A stretch of 64,000 nt of DNA from Undaria pinnatifida (GCA_012845835.1 JABAKD010000011.1:4572697-4636696); one strand, 5' to 3'. Numbered from the stretch's first letter, positions 1 to 15,200 are shown. Notes: a model not told the origin generated them from the letters alone. Translations and numbers: made by a program.

Positions 1-257
1 CAGTGCTCATCTTTTTTTTTTTTTCTGTTTTTCAAATATTTGTTTTTCAGTGCTCTGTCTTTCTTTTTCCTGTTTCTTCAATTTTCACTTTTCAGGCTTT
101 GAGCTGTTCGTTCTTGTGTGTATGGGTTTGTTTTTTTGTCGTTTCCCTGTTTCTCAGCTTTCGTTTTTTTATTCAGTTATTGGTAGGCAAGAAAACATCC
201 AACAACGACATTAACAACGTCAAAACGCCATAACACCATAACAACGCCTTCACTTGC

Positions 258-3200
258 CTCATAGCTGTCCGCCTTGCCACGGTTCGTCTCGCACTCATGC
301 AACAATTTCTTGTGCTTAGTCTCCATGCACGTCACCCTCCACTCCCTAAACACGCTTCCCAAACCTCCCTCCAACCCCCCCACCCCCCCCCCAAACGCCT
401 CCTTAAGCTTAATCCCGCCCAGCTCCATCTGCAGCTCAACCCGCCTCCTATCCAGCCCGTTCCGGAACTGGCGCAACTTCTCGAGCTCTTCTGACAGAGA
501 TACCACTCTGTTGTCTGCCGCCTCGACGACGCTGCGAGTCGCCGACAGCTCCTCCCGCGCTTCGTCACGCTCTTCGCGAAGGGTTGTGGCTTTCGCCTCG
601 GCGGCGGCGGCGGCGGCCTCGAACGACTCAGCGCTCTCGCCCGCGACTCTCGCCGTCTCTCGGAGCTCCTGCAACATATAGGGAGGGCGGTTGGGGTGGA
701 TAGGGTTGGAGTGGGGTGGGGTGGGTTAGGTTGGGGTGAGGTGAGGTGAGGTGAGGTGAGGTGAGGTGAGGTGCGGTGAGGAGAGGTGGGGTGAGGTGGG
801 GTGGGTTAGGTTGGGGTGAGATGAGGTGAGGTGGGGTGGGGTGGGGTGGGGTGGGATGGGGCGGGGTGGGGCGGCGTGTTGAGTTGGGCTCGTTTGGGGT
901 GGGTGTGACCGGGGTTGGTTGGGCTGGTTTGGCGTCCTACAAAAAAGAGAAAGAAAAAAAGCGCACGCGCACTTTACACAAAAAGCAACGGAGGCAGTAC
1001 GCTTAAACGCACGAACGAGAAAAACACAAGAGCCAAAGCGGGCGTTGTTATCGTACCTTATAGCGGCCGATGAGCTCCTTAAACTTGGACGAAACGTTCT
1101 CGGACCTCTCCCTCGCCGCCTCTTCCGCCACTCTCAGCTCCTCCGCGCCGGCTTCTAGCTCAGAAAGGCGTGCCTGCGATTGGTCAGGGTCCGTGGGGGA
1201 AGGGGAAGGAGACGGGTCTTAAGGTAACTGCAGCGCGCCTTACGGTTGCGGTCGACTACCGCACCACACCATCCCATACCGAGCGTGACTTTATTTCCAG
1301 GGCTTTTCACGGGATCCGACCCGACCCACTGGTCGGGTCAGGAGAGTACCAAAACCTCGCGGGTCGAGCCGAGTCGCGTCGGGCCGGGTTAGGAGGTGTC
1401 CGAATTTCATGGGTGGGGTTAGGGCGGGTCAGGGTTTCAAATCTCATGGGTCGGGTCGGGTCGGGTCGGGTCGGGTCGGGTCGCCCTGGTCCGACCTGAC
1501 CCGCGAGAAGTAATCCGACCCGCGACAGCCCCTAGTTTTTTCGTCTGAGCGGTACATCAACTGTTTGAACCACGGAGGGGCAAGGAGAGGGGGGGGCGTA
1601 CTCATTTTTTGCTTGCCTTAGTCGTTTGATCATTGACTCGCATCCCTTTCGAAACCGAGCACTGTTTCTACTCCTAATAGAGACACCTCCAACAATTGGG
1701 CGCCCATTACGCTTCTTCTATATACTACATAGAAACTGATTGCTTATCCTATCCCCGTCCTGTTTCGCCGTCTGCGGCCACCATCTATCTCCTAGGATAG
1801 CGATCGTTTTCTCGCTACTCTCTAGTCTACCAAACTCTTCCATGTCACATACGTCTAATTTCCTCATCTCCTCTAACGCATTCCGTTCCTCCTTGAACAT
1901 TTCACATTCTCCTACTGTGAGAGTCCTACTCTCTATTGTTGTGCCACACGGGCATGTATTTGTAGCCACGTCTTCCTCCTCCCGATTACTGGTATATCTC
2001 TTTCTTTCTGGTAGCTCCAGGTCCCCTATACGAAATCGCAGTTTCAGCATTTTCGCGTAGTTCATTGGGCCGTGCAGACACATTTTCATTCCAATACCTT
2101 CCGACAACCCCCCGTATATCTCTAAGTGCTTCTCCTCTTTCACCCTATTTCTTAGCGCTTGCCTTCCCCTTTTCTCTATTGTTTTTTTTCCTTCTGTCTT
2201 GTACCGGCCAAACTTCTCTGTAGGCAGTACCTCTTCTTGGTCTCCCCCTATATCCTGCCATCTTTTCTCGACTACGTCATCCCATCTTATTCCAGCTCGC
2301 ACTCTTGTTATTTTCTCCCATACAGCATCATCACCTATGGCTGGCAACCTCTTTTCTGGCATATTCTTCACTTTGTACTGCCATTTCCATTTCAACTTTC
2401 TCACGTCTCTTACCAGGTATTTGTTTTAAGTGGGTACATTCCTAGTTCTGCTCTTAATACTGTCTTATTCGTCGTACGAGGGGGGGAGGGGAAGAAAGAG
2501 GACGAGGAGAACACGTGCCACGACCGGGGAAGCATTTTTCGGCCAAATCTTCTTGCCTTCTCAACTGAGGGACCACCCAATATTGTTGGAAACCTGCATT
2601 TGCTTTTTTATTTTCACACTATGATTGTTGCATGCCTAGGCTATGGGGTTGCACTTTCAGCCATGTCTAAAAATCAGGGGCTACTCAAGTAAGTAGCCCC
2701 AGAAGAAAGGTAGGTGGAGCTCTGCCGTAGCCCGCGTCAGAGGAGGAGGAGGAAGACCCCGTTTTTACCTCCTTAGGACTGTCAAAAACTTTTCTGGAGG
2801 GAAAACCATTTTGGAGTTGAAGTTGACTAATTCTTGCAGCAGTGGCAGAAAAGGGATAGCATTCATTTGTTGCACCTGGGCAGCGGCAAGCTCTTGGCCG
2901 CGTTCGCGCAGATCTGTGGCGAGCGCGGCTCGGCCGTCGACCGCTTCTCTCAGATTCTCTTCCAGCTGACTCGAGCCTTGCGTCAGCTTCTCGCACATGT
3001 CAGCGAGCTAGAATGAAAGGTAGACGGGAGGCGGCAGGCGGGGGGAGGGGGAGAATCGAGGGGTGGGTAAGTGGTTGCGGCGAGGAGGAGGAGCGGAGGG
3101 TAGCACGCTCAGACACCGAAACGTGTGTCTCATCGTACATGTAAAGCGGTCGAGCGCATGCCAGCAGCTCATTTTTAACCCTACCCGAGAATAATCATGC

Positions 3201-6200
3201 GGGCATCTTCCAAAGCACGAGAAGAACAAGAACAAAAACAAGAACAAGAAGGAAGAACAAGAACGAAAACAAGAACAAGAGGGAACAACAACAACAAGAA
3301 CAAGAACAAAAAAAAATAAAAAAAGCAACAAGAACAGCAACGACGACAACAACGAGAACAATCATAAGACGAAAAGCGCTCAATAACCATAACCTCTACC
3401 ATCGAACTACTGAGCACTCAAACAAAGCCCCGAACCCACACCCCACGGACCTCCGAACGATCCCGCCTCACCCTCACCCTCACCTCCGTCTTTTCAGACA
3501 CCGCCGTCCGCAGCTCCTCCTGCAGCAGCTCCCGAGCCGCCCCCTCTTCCTGGGAGCGGGCGGTCGCAACCTCGCGCTCCCGCACCTCCACCTCCTCCCG
3601 CGCGCCCCCCAGCTCCGCCTCCAGTGCTCCAAGCCGCTGGCGCAGCTCCCCCTCCGTCGTCCTCAACAGCTCCGCTTCCTCCCTCAACGCCCTCAACTCT
3701 TCCCGCACCTCAATCCCTTCTCGTGTCAACACCCCCGCTTTCTCTTCCAGCTCTTCCACTCGGCTGCTGGCAGCAGCTTCCGCCTCCCTCGCGACGGCCG
3801 CGTCCGCTGCCGCCGCTTCCGCCCGTTCCGCCGCTGCCGCAGCAGTAGCCGCTGCTACCGCCTCCGCCGTAGCTGCGGCCGCGTCAGCATCCCTCCTCGC
3901 GGACTCTAGCCGAGCCTGCAGACCGGCCACCTCTTCCGCATGGTCGGTCGCCGCGCGGCCCATTTCAGCCGCCCTGTCTCCGATCGACCGCGACAGCGAC
4001 TCGGTCGCAGACGCGCGCTCTTCTGCGAGGGTGGCTCGCGCGCGCGCCAGCTCCGACTCGAGGCGGGCCGAAGTGGCGACGGCGGCTTCTGCGTCCGCGG
4101 TGGAAGCTTCGGCGGCCGCGGCGGCGGTAGCTGCGGCGGCTTCGGCGGCCTCCTTGTCGGACCTCATTTGCTTGAACTTGGGCACGAGGTTTTGGAGTTT
4201 CTCTTTTAGCTGGGGGGTGTTGAGGGTTGTTTGTGGGGCAGGGCGGGAGATGGGAAGGGAGGAGTGACGGGCGCGTTGTAGGTGAGTTTCGTATGGGTAC
4301 GTGCTTGGGGGGGGGTGAGGATATCTGCGCGAAAGGGGGTCGGGGTTGTTGTAATCGCAGCCCCTTTGGGACTGTACGCGCCATTATAACTTTCTACTTT
4401 CCGTTTCAAATTTAACTTTCCACTTTCCCCTTGCAAATATATATCTGGTACGAGGTAGTTGGTATCAGGTACGGCAACAGACCCCCCCCGCGCGGGCGCG
4501 AAAGACATGCCCTCCCTCACGCACGCAAAACATGATGCACTCGCCCTTACCTTCGCGACCGCAGCCTCCGCACTGTCCGCTCGACCTCGAAGGCTCTCCA
4601 CCTCTGTCGCGCCGGCCACCGCCCTCGACTCTGACTCTTCCGCGGCCAGCCGCGCGGCCTCTGCCTGCTCCTCCAACCCTCTGACCTTCTCGCCTAACTC
4701 CGTCTCAGTCCTACTCCTGCCCTCTCTTTCAGCCTCCAAGCAGGCGGTGGCTTCCTCGACTTGGCCCGTCAACCTCTCCGAGATCTCAGCGTTCCTTGCT
4801 TCCGCCGCCACCCTTGCTTCTGCTGCCTCCGCAGCCGCCACAGCTGCCGCGGCAGTCTGTGCCTCCAGTCGGGACGACAGCAGCCCAATCCTCCCACCCG
4901 TCGACTTTGACGCCTGCGCAGCTTCTTCTAGCTCGCGAGACAGCCGCGCCGCCTCTTCCCGCGCCTCGACTAGGGCCTCCTCTCCTGTCGAAACACTTTC
5001 CACGGCCGCCGCCAGCTGCCGCGTCAACGTTTCGACCTCTGCCTTCGCCGCTTCGCCTGCAGCATCCGCCTGTCTCAGCTTCTCAGCGGCAGCTTTCCCC
5101 GCCTCCACCGCCGCCTCCGCCTGGGTAGCCGCAGCCGCGGCCGCGTCAGCGGCAGCCTTCTCCGCGTCGGCTCTAACCCGCGACAGCTCGTCCTCTAGAG
5201 ACCCCACCCGCGCCACAGTGGCGACCCTCGCTTCTTCTGCCTCCGCAGCCACCGCGGCTGCCGCGGCAGTCTGTGCTTCCAGTCGGGACGACAGTAGGTC
5301 AACCCTTCCGTCCATCGACTCTGACGCTTGCGCAACTTCTTCCAGCTCGCGAGACAGCCGCGCAGCCTCCTCCTGCGCCTCCACCAGGGAGCGCTTCCCC
5401 GTCGAACCACTCTCCACGGCCGCCGCCAGCTGCCGCGTCAACGTTTCAACCTCTGCCTTCGCCGCTTCACCTGCAGCGTCCGCCTGTTCCAGCTCCTCAG
5501 CGGCGGCTTCAACCGCCGCAGCCGCCGCCTCTGCCTGCGTGGCCGCAGCCGCCGCCGCGTTAGCGGAAGCCTTCTCCGCATCGGCTCTAACCTGCGACAG
5601 CTCATCCTCGAGGGATCCCACCCGCGCCACAGCGGCATCCCTCGCGTCCTCCATCTCGGCAGCCTGTTCTTTCAGAGTCTCCACCTCCGCCGCCACCCGG
5701 TCTCGGGCATCTCTCTCCTGAGTGGCGAGTCGCTCAGCCTCCCCCGCGGCCTCCGCCAACTTCTCCCGCAACTCCGCTAGCTCCTTCTCGAACTTTCCCA
5801 CTTGGACTGCGCGAGAGGCCCTCTCCTTCTTCACCCACAACTTGATTGCGTCGGCCTGGTTTTGCGCTGTCGCTGCGCGCTCCTTCGCCGCGGTTAGCTC
5901 CGCGGTGAGCTCGGCGCGAAGCGCGGCAGCCTCCACCGCCTCCTTTTCCTTGGTCGAGGTTAGGTCCGCCGAAGCTCGCTCCGCCGACTCCGCTGCGGAG
6001 TTAGCCTGCTCCGTTAACCCGGACAGCTGCTCCCTCAATGCGTCCACCTCGGCTGCGAGGACCGAGCGCGTCTCCTCAGCCTCCACCGTAATCCGGGACA
6101 TCTGCTCCTTGGCTGCGGCCTCAGCTGCCACAGTCTCCGCCTCGAAAGCAGACGACCTCTCCTCGAGCGCGGCCGCTTGCTCCTTTGCTGCGCCCGTCGC

Positions 6201-9200
6201 CTTCTCCAGCTCGGCTGAGAGACGCCTAGCTTCCGCTTGGGCCTCCTCCGCGGCCGAGCGCGCCGTCGTGAGCTCGCCCTCCCCACGGTCCACCTGCTCC
6301 CGAAGCTCTCGCGCAGCGTCTTCTCCAGCAACTCGGGTCGCTTCCGCCGCCGCCTCCGCCGCCGCTGCCGCCGCCTCCGCTTCGGCCAGCCTCCGCGTTA
6401 GAACAGCCCCTTCCCCTCTGAGCGCCGCCAGTTGCTCGGCTAGCGATCGAGCTTCCTGCTCCGCCGCGGCCCTGTCCCGCTGAGCTTCCGCGGACTGGGC
6501 TTCGAGCGTCGAAACCTGCTCGGACGTGCCCTGCGTCGCGGCCTCCAGCTGCGCTGCAAGTCTCTGCTCGGCGGCCTTAGCCTCGTCTCCTGCCGCGGCA
6601 GCCTGCGCGAGCTTGGAGCGAAGCCGCGCCGCCTCCGTCTCAGCTTCCTGTTCCGCGGCGGCGGCGCGCCCGCGCCAGGCTGCCGCTTCCTCCGTCGCGG
6701 CGGTTAGTGCAGCGGCCGCTTCCACTCCCGCCTCCTGCGCCACGCGAGCGGATGCGACAAGCGTCTCTTCCAACCGCTCCTGTTGCTCCGCCGCTGCTGC
6801 CGCCGCCGCCGATGCCGTTTCCTCCGCCGCCGCTGCCGCCGCCACCGCGGCCGCCTCCGCCGCCTCGTGGGCTCTTCTAAGCTCCTCCCGCTGCGACTCC
6901 AGGGTCGCCACCGCGGCCGCCTCCGCCGCCTCGTGGGCTCTTCTAAGCTCCTCCCGCTGCGACTCCAGGGCCGCCACTGCCTCCTCCGTCTCGGCTCTGG
7001 CCTCGCGGATGCTCTGCTCCGCCGCTGCCGCCGTTGCCGCTGTCGCTGCCTCCACCTCTGCTGCTGCGGCCGCCGCGGCCGCCCCCGCCGCCTCGTGGGC
7101 CTGTTCAAGCTCCTGTCGCTTCAACTCCAGGGCCGCCACCGCCCCCGCTGCCTCGGACTTAGCCTCGAGGGTACTCTGCTCGGACGCTTCCAACTGCTGC
7201 ATGAGCTCGCTCGTCCTCGCGATCGCCGACTTCGAAGCCGCGTCTAGCTCGGCCGTGCGCGCGTTAAGCAGATCGTGGGACTGCCGCAGCTCGGCTAGCT
7301 CCTCCTCCACGGCTTGTTTCTCAGACCTGAGCTCCGCCGCTTGCCGGCGCGCCTCTGCCTCGTGCTGCTTCAGCTGCCTTTCGAGGAGCTGCTCGACCGC
7401 CACCCTTCCCTCATGCAGCTCGTCCTCTCTCGCCTCCGCCTTCGCTTCCACCTGGCCCAGCCGCGTCTCCAAACCAGTCACCTATTTCCGAGCGGTCCAA
7501 CGGTTATATCCATCCCAACGAGTATCCATCGCAGGCAGGCAGGGGAGTAATCGAGGAGAGGGGGGGGGGGCGCGGACGCATCGCGACCAAAATTACGTCA
7601 ACCGTTTAGAACTACAAAGTCAATAGCAGCGCGACAAAACACAACAAGAGTGCATGATGCGGTCGCGGTGATGCGGTCCCGGTCGCAACACGCGAAGAAG
7701 ACCCGAACTAGGTGCGCACCGAAAACCAACACACCTCTCGGCCACCACCACCACCATCCCTTTCCCTCTCCAAAACATCACCACCACAAGCGCTGACATG
7801 AAACCCCAGACGTGCAAAACCCAACCGAATCGTTAACCAAACGTACACCTCAGCGCCACAGCCGCAGCCACGGTCACAGCCACAGCAGCAGCAACAGACG
7901 CCGCCCCCACGTCACGGCAACAGTCCAACCTCACACCTGAGCGCGCGCCTCCGCCAGCGCCTCCTCCGCCACGCGGCCCTCCACAAGCTTCTCCCGCGCT
8001 TCGGCGATCTCCACCTTCAACGCCTCGATCTCACCAGTTAGGCGATTGAGCTCCGTGGCGGTCTCCATTGCGGTCCGTTTCGCCGAATCGCGACTGGCCT
8101 GCACCTCCTGGAGCTTAGCGAGATGAGCCTCGGCCTGAGTCGACGCGAGCTCTTTGGCAGCTTCCAGCTGGCCCGCCAGGTCTTCCTTCACCTGCGCTAG
8201 CTCACGCTCGGCGGCGCTCGCGGCCTCGCCGGCGACCGACAGTACTTTCGCCTTCTCCTTGACGGCTGCGACAAGCTGGGCGGTTTCTTCCCGTAGAGCG
8301 TCGATCTGGGCTTGCGCTGCGGCGGCGGCGCGCTCGGAGGTCTGGGCGGCCTGCGCATGCACAACGCACAAACCAAAAAGAAAACGACGACGACCACGAC
8401 AACCACAACGACGACATCGATGACGATGGCAGGTCGGGTATAAACACGTTAATGTCTTCATCATGGTTCATTGCAGGCTTAAATGTCCAGTTTTACGATT
8501 GATTAGGTTTTGACTCATGAAAAACCTACTGAAACGGATGAATGGTGTATTGCGCAGCCTGCAAAGATGAGTATTGACCCTAAACTTATCGAACTCACAG
8601 CTGACGTTGTTAGAATAAAATAAAAATATACGTAGGAGTATTGAGGTACCGGCGGGGGGGGGCGACGTGTAAGGCGGTTCCATGCATACTGAAAGCGGAA
8701 CCCTCGGTCTTACCGCTGGGAGATGTATGTCTGAGGGTTGAAATGTGCCAAAAGACCCTCGCTCGTGTACACGACAATTGCGTACCTTTTGCAGCTTTCT
8801 TCGCTGTATTGAAACCGCTGCGTCATGCTTACGGCCACCCGTTTGGGTATATTGGAAGCGGAGGCCGTGAATCTCGACTCGACATATTTCACAAAAAATA
8901 TCGCCACACAAAACGAAAAAACGTACATACCAACGGGAGAACACAGAGCCGGATTCCCCCCACCTCCTGCCTTCTACCCCCCACCCCGCGTCTTGTACCG
9001 CTTGCGCAAAAAAAAAAAAAACGCAACAACCCAGTGTATTTCACCAACCTTCGCAAGGTCCTCCTCGAGGGCTCCTGACCGTGCCTCCTTCTCGTCCACC
9101 TCCTCCTTCACCCGCGACAGCTCCACCTTTGCCTCATCCAGCTCCTCCTTCAGCTGAGCCAGTTCATCGCGCGCAGTCCGACGTTCCTCCTCCCCAGCGA

Positions 9201-12200
9201 CTCTCGCCGCGCACGCCTCCGCAAGCTGCTCTTTCAAGGTCGCGACGTGCTCGGACTCTCCCTGCTCGGCACCCTCCAACCGCGCCTCGAGCCGATGCAC
9301 CTCGGCGCGCGTCTCCTTATCCCGCGCCTGCACGGCTTCCATCTCCGCGCGCAGCTCATTAACGAGCGTCCCCCGCTCCAGCAGCGTTGCCTCAGTCTCC
9401 GTTAAACGCGTGGCAAGAGCGCCAGCCTTCTCCTCCGCCGCGGTGGCGGCCCCTTTCATCGTGGTCAACGCCGCGCGCGCTTTACCCTTCAGCTCTTCCA
9501 CCTGGGCCTTCCCCGCGGCGGCGGTACGCTCGATCTCCTCGGCCAAGGCCTGCGCTTCCCCGCGCGCCTCCCGCTCCGACGTCTTGGAGGTTTCGAGCGT
9601 CTCAGAGAGCTCCGCCGCAGCACGACGCAAGCCCTCGCAGTCGCCGACCGACGCCTCCCTTTCCTCCACGGCCCGCCGAAGCTGTTCTTTCAACACCTCC
9701 ACCTCCTGGCTTTCCCTTTCTTTCCCTGCGGAAAGTTGCTCCTCGAGCTCGAGGATGCGTGCCTGGGATTCCTCGTAGGCGACCGCGGCCGAGACTTCGA
9801 GCTCCGCGATGCGCTCGGCGGTAGCGGCGGACGCTACCTCTGCCGCTTGCGCGAGCTCTTCCTGCGTTGCCGACGCCGAAGCGATGAGCTCCTTCTCTCG
9901 GAGTTGCGCGGAGGCGAGGTCCGACGCCGACGATTCGGCTTGGGCCTGCATCTGCTGGTAACGCTCCGCTAAGTCATTGTACTGTACGATCTTCGTTGCG
10001 TGACGGGGGGGGAGGCGGGCGGAGGGGAACGGGAGAGGGGGGGGGCACTTGATACAGTCAGTAGGCGCAGTATCTGGCAATGCGCCAAGAAAATCTGACA
10101 CTGCTCTACCGCAAGCCGATAAACATGCAACACCACACCCTTCGCTATCCTGACAAAAAAACTACTACTTCTGTTGCTCTACCGCATGCTCAAAAAAGCG
10201 GAACTGTTTGGTAGCGTGGCAAAATATTGTTATAAGTGCACTACAACTACTAAACCAAAGACTGACTGGTTCAGTAGTTATGGTGCATATTTAACTAGAG
10301 CAAAAATCCGGAATCGAATCCCCGTAAGTCCTTCTTGGCCTTTTTTTAGCAAAAGTCCACATCCCAAACTCATGCCATAACTTTGTACTGGTACTACTTC
10401 CTCTACCGTACGCGCAAAATATCGGAAACACCGAACACAAAAATACGCACCGACTTTTCAACATCAGCGGTCTGAGCCTCAAGCAGGGCCGCAACATCTT
10501 TTTTGGCCTTCCCCGACGCCTGCAGCTCATCGGCCTGACGGGCCACCCTCGCCTCCAGCGCCGTGTTCTCCGCGCGCAGTAGTTCCTCCTGCGACGAGAG
10601 TCCCGCTTGATCGGCAGCAGCGGACGTGGAGATCTCAGCGGCAGCAGCGGCGGCCGCCTCCAACTCAGCCACGCGCTCAGTCGCCTCTTTCAAAGATCCC
10701 GTGGCGCGCTCGTGCTCCGCCTCCGCCTCCTCGCAGCGGCGCATCAGCTCTACCGCCTTCTGTTCCGCAGCTGACACCCGCCGCTCGGCGTCAGCGCGTA
10801 TTTCATCGGCGTTAGCGTCAGCGTTAGCGTTAGACACACCTTCTCCGCTCGCCTGAGCCTGCAGCTCCCGGCAGCGCTGCAATAGTTCCCGCAGCTTAGC
10901 CATGAGTTTCTCGTTTTCAGATTGCTTCTGCTCAAGCTGCTCCCGGAGCTCCTGCGCCTCCTCCCCCTCTGTGGGACCAGTGGCGCCCCCGGCACCCGCG
11001 GCAGGGGAAGAGCCTGCTGTAGTCGCAGCATCGCCCGAGGACTGCCCCGCTTGCTCTTGAAGGGAGCGGCAAGCGGCCAGCAGCTGACGCACCTTCTTCA
11101 AGAGTAGATCGTTCTGCCCCTGCTTCTCCGCAAGAGCTTCCGCATGATTTTTCTCCAGCTCCTCCACTTGTTTTTGGGCGTCCGATGCCGACACCGACGC
11201 GCCGCCTTCCCTCGCGGCGCTTTCGCTCTCGTGCGTAGCCGCCACCGCGGTCGCTGCCACCGCCTCCGCCGCTTCCGCCACCGCCTTATCCTTTGCCTCG
11301 GTGACTTCTCTGAGCTGGGCTTGGAGGGCGGCGATCGTTGCCCCAAAGGCTGGGTCAGCGCCACCCTCCTCTCCGTCACCACTCTTGCTCTCCGCCGCTG
11401 CCGCTGTCGCCGCCGCGGCCGCAGCCTTTGCCGCCGCTGCTTCTGCCTCCGCCTTATCCTTCCCCTCCGTGACTTCTCTGAGCTGGGCCTGAAGGGCGGC
11501 GATAGTTGCCCCGAAGGCTGGGTCGGCGCCACCCTCGGCTCCCGGGGCGCCGTCTGCGCCTCCGGTGACGCTTGCTGCGGGCGCCGCCTTTTGCTCGCGG
11601 AGCTCCCGCACCTCGCTTTGGAGCCCCTTGATGGACCCTTGCGCCTCCTTGTACTTCGCGATCAGTACCTGCTCGGGGGAAGGGGGGGGGGGGTCGTTTC
11701 GTCGTTGCAAGAAAGACACTACCGTCAGCTATATCCCTCTCTCTCGCTCAATACACCAGGTGTACTTACACTGCGGTGCACGTACCAATTTTTACTTGGT
11801 TTTCTTCCATCGGGACGCTTATTTACTACTATTAATGACTATCAATAGTGGTACCCTCGAAGCACAAGTGGGAGGCCGGACTTATAAACAAACTAATTCA
11901 TTAAAAAGAAAAAGGTCCACCTCCCACAAGACGAAAAAACTCATCCTCGTACGAAACGACCAACCCACCCACCACGGACTACCCAGTGCACCCACCACCT
12001 ACCCTCCATCCACCCACCAACCAAACCACTACAGCAGTACAGCAGTGCAGCAGTGCGTACAGCAGTATGCCTGGTACGCGAGGAGCCACTGGTTGGTTTT
12101 TGAGGACTTGGTATGAAACGGGGGGGGGGGGGGGGGGGTCGTTTTTTGACAATCCTCCGCCATCTCGGGGAGCGAGCGAACCGCCACCCACGACGTACCC

Positions 12201-15200
12201 ACCACCCACCACCCACTACAGCAGTACAGCAGTGCAGCAGTGCAGCAGCCCGCCACCCACGACGTACCCACCACCCACCACCCACTACAGCAGTACAGCA
12301 GTGCAGCAGTGCAGCAGCACGTAGAGCAATATATCTGGCAGGCGAGTGGCAGTCGGTTCGTTGGTATATTGCTCTCGTGCTGGGTGGGATTTCCAATTGT
12401 TTGCGATTCCCCGCCACGCCGGGGGCCAACCGAGCCGTCCCCGGGAGGGCGATTGCCACCCCCCCCGCTCGCCGAGTAGGGCACCGACGCCCGTTTTTTC
12501 GCCGGGGACACCGAGGGCCGATGTGTGGGTGGGACGTGGCGGCACGCGAGGCGGCGGGAGGCCAAGTGGAGCTCGGGAGTAGCAGCTGTTTTTGGGGTAT
12601 AATAAAACAACAATAGTTTCAAAGATACATAATGACACTACTACTACGACGCTACGGTATTATATAATAAGGACGCTTGTTTTGTGACCGCGGGAAGGAT
12701 TTCAGGGAGATGGGCCAATACGAGAACACCAAACACATTCAGTTCTACTGCTGTAGGTACTGTAGTATTCATACTGGTCCGTACACATGTATTATCCGGT
12801 AGTTTTTTCGTCCCAGCATGTACCACGGATAGTACCGTAGGCTTACTTCATCACGTTGTCTTTTTCGCCCTCCTGATGCGGTAAGAGGAGGACGACGGGC
12901 GCCTTATAGAGAACATCACGCAGGCAACGCTCAGGGAGGGATACAAAAAAAGAATGCGGGATGATACCGCTAGGGATTATCCAACACAGCGATCGCGCCC
13001 TTCGCACCAACTATGTCAGATGGCGGTCAATACCTATTACGTGGTAAAAGTTTTGACCCGTCACGGCCTCTTTGGACGCAATATACTAGTTTTAGTGCAG
13101 ATTTTCTTGACGACTGTCCGTCAAGGGACAAGAGCGCCGTCAACCGACATGTTTGATTTGCCTCTTACCTTCATCTTCGCGAGGAGGCTAGAGTACTCGG
13201 CGCTCTGCCCACCGCCCTCTGCATTGCCCTCCAGAGCTCTGGGCGAGAAAACACAGCAGTGGGGTGGGCGGCGTAAGGCGCGAGAGAGGTTGCTGCGTGC
13301 GATGCGTTCGACGTTTACTCAGAGCAGCAAGCGGCCTGATGATCCGGCGCCAACCGGCCCTCGGTGGAGAATGCAGTATGGTCGCGAGGTGGTGCGAGCG
13401 TGGCAACCACCACCACTAGTACTAGTACTACCACTACTCGACAACAACTACTACTACATTGAGCGCACGTGCACCTCTTATTGGGCTTCGGCCTGCCACT
13501 TCAGATCTCAGCACCTCAGCGCCGCAACCAATCAACGAAACGAACTGCACACGACCCCTCCACCCCCCTTACCCCCACCCCGTGACGATAACTCACTACA
13601 ACGCCGGAAAAGCACCTGTACTTCTCCTGGAGAGCTGTGAAGCGCCCTGCCATTTCTTTCACGCTGTCCTGGGCCAAGTTGCGCTCCTCCATCGCGCGTG
13701 CGAGCTGCGCCTGCGGTGCTGTGCCCCCTCCCTCCGGTGTAGACGTAGCCTGACGCGACAACAGCAGAAACAAGGAGCGTCGCGGGACACAGACACATGA
13801 CTTGGCCCAGCCTCGACAAAACCATTGATACCCTAGCTATCGTTGTCTCGCTCACTACTATTTTTGACCTCCTGTTAATACCCTGCCTGCAACAGAAAAC
13901 TGGTTGCGACGATCGGGAAACCGCCGTCTGAAATATGTTTCGTTAGTAAAAAAGTAAACCGGTACCTGCTGCTGGAGGGCACGGCGAAGGTCCTGAACCG
14001 TCTGTTGCTGCTCGGTGTGCTCGTTGAATGTCCCGATGTACTGTGACGGCAAGTAGGCGGGATAGGACGGGGATCAGGCGTCGGGGGTGAAGGGACGGGA
14101 TGGGGGCGAAGAGAGAAAAAGAGAAGCTCGCGTCTCAGGCTGCACCCTTACAGATGAAAGAGGCTCTATAACAGACCCATCAGCAGAAAATAGTACCCTG
14201 CCAATCAGCTTGCGCTGCCGGGGTTGTAACGAAGACCACTGATAGGGACAGCTTACGCTATACCTACAATGGGACCCGAAAGGTGCGCCAGCTAGCGTTG
14301 GGCTGCGAAAGCAACTGAGTTAAATCGACACACGACGCGTATGAAAATACGTGGAAGTGTGGTGAGCTAAAGCTTTATTTTTCCCCATCCGCCGGAGGAT
14401 GAAAAAAAAAAAAAAAAAAAGTACCCTGCCAATCGGAGAAAACCCAAAAAGAAACACGAACAGTGTAGCTCTTGCGCAGCACAACCACGCCCCGTTGATA
14501 CGTAGCACGAGCACGCGGAGCGTAGCGCTAAGATAGGTCAGACTCATATTTTGGGCCCGCGCACGCACTCGACGGCACCCCCTCGCCATCACTGGCATGC
14601 GCCCGCCCACCTTCTGTTTCAGCTTGCCGTACTCCTCCTCCACAATCTTGAGCCTAGCGGAATGGTGCTTCACCAGAGACATGAGCTCCTCATGCGTGGC
14701 GTCCTGCAGTTTTTTTCTCGTGCCACCGCCACCACCACCGCCGCCGCCCATGCTGACAGCGCCTTCTTGCCCAGCTGGGAATAGTTACGGTCGTTGGTAC
14801 ACAAAACAAAAACAGCGCCCCAGGCGCAAAAATGAGCAATGCCGAGAGAGAAGCATTCGTCGTTGAGGTATTCAAAAACAGCGCTAGGAGCGCAAAATGA
14901 GCAGGACACCTGAGAGCTCGGATGGCGGGCGAACTGATGCCACGGTGCGGCAACTTAGCTCGACCAATGGCTCAGCCGTACACGGCGGTGTACATCACCT
15001 CCCGGTGATAACATTTTTGGGTTCTAAAACACCTATCACCCTGTGTGGTATGCTGCAGGGGTGTGATACACAACGCACCCCCGCGATTAATTGGGTAGTC
15101 ACTTTGCATTTGATAAAACACATCACCAAGCGAGGTGGTATTCTCTAGGGGGTGTCGTACAAGGGGTGTGACAACAGCAGTGGTGAAATTAGTAGTTCTG

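Noticed and set aside
4459-7626. Long plus-strand open frames (Ala/Ser-rich, up to 420 codons) opposite the coiled-coil exons
   Set aside because: Composition-driven antisense frames; the minus strand has matching splice phases, heptads and internal repeats.
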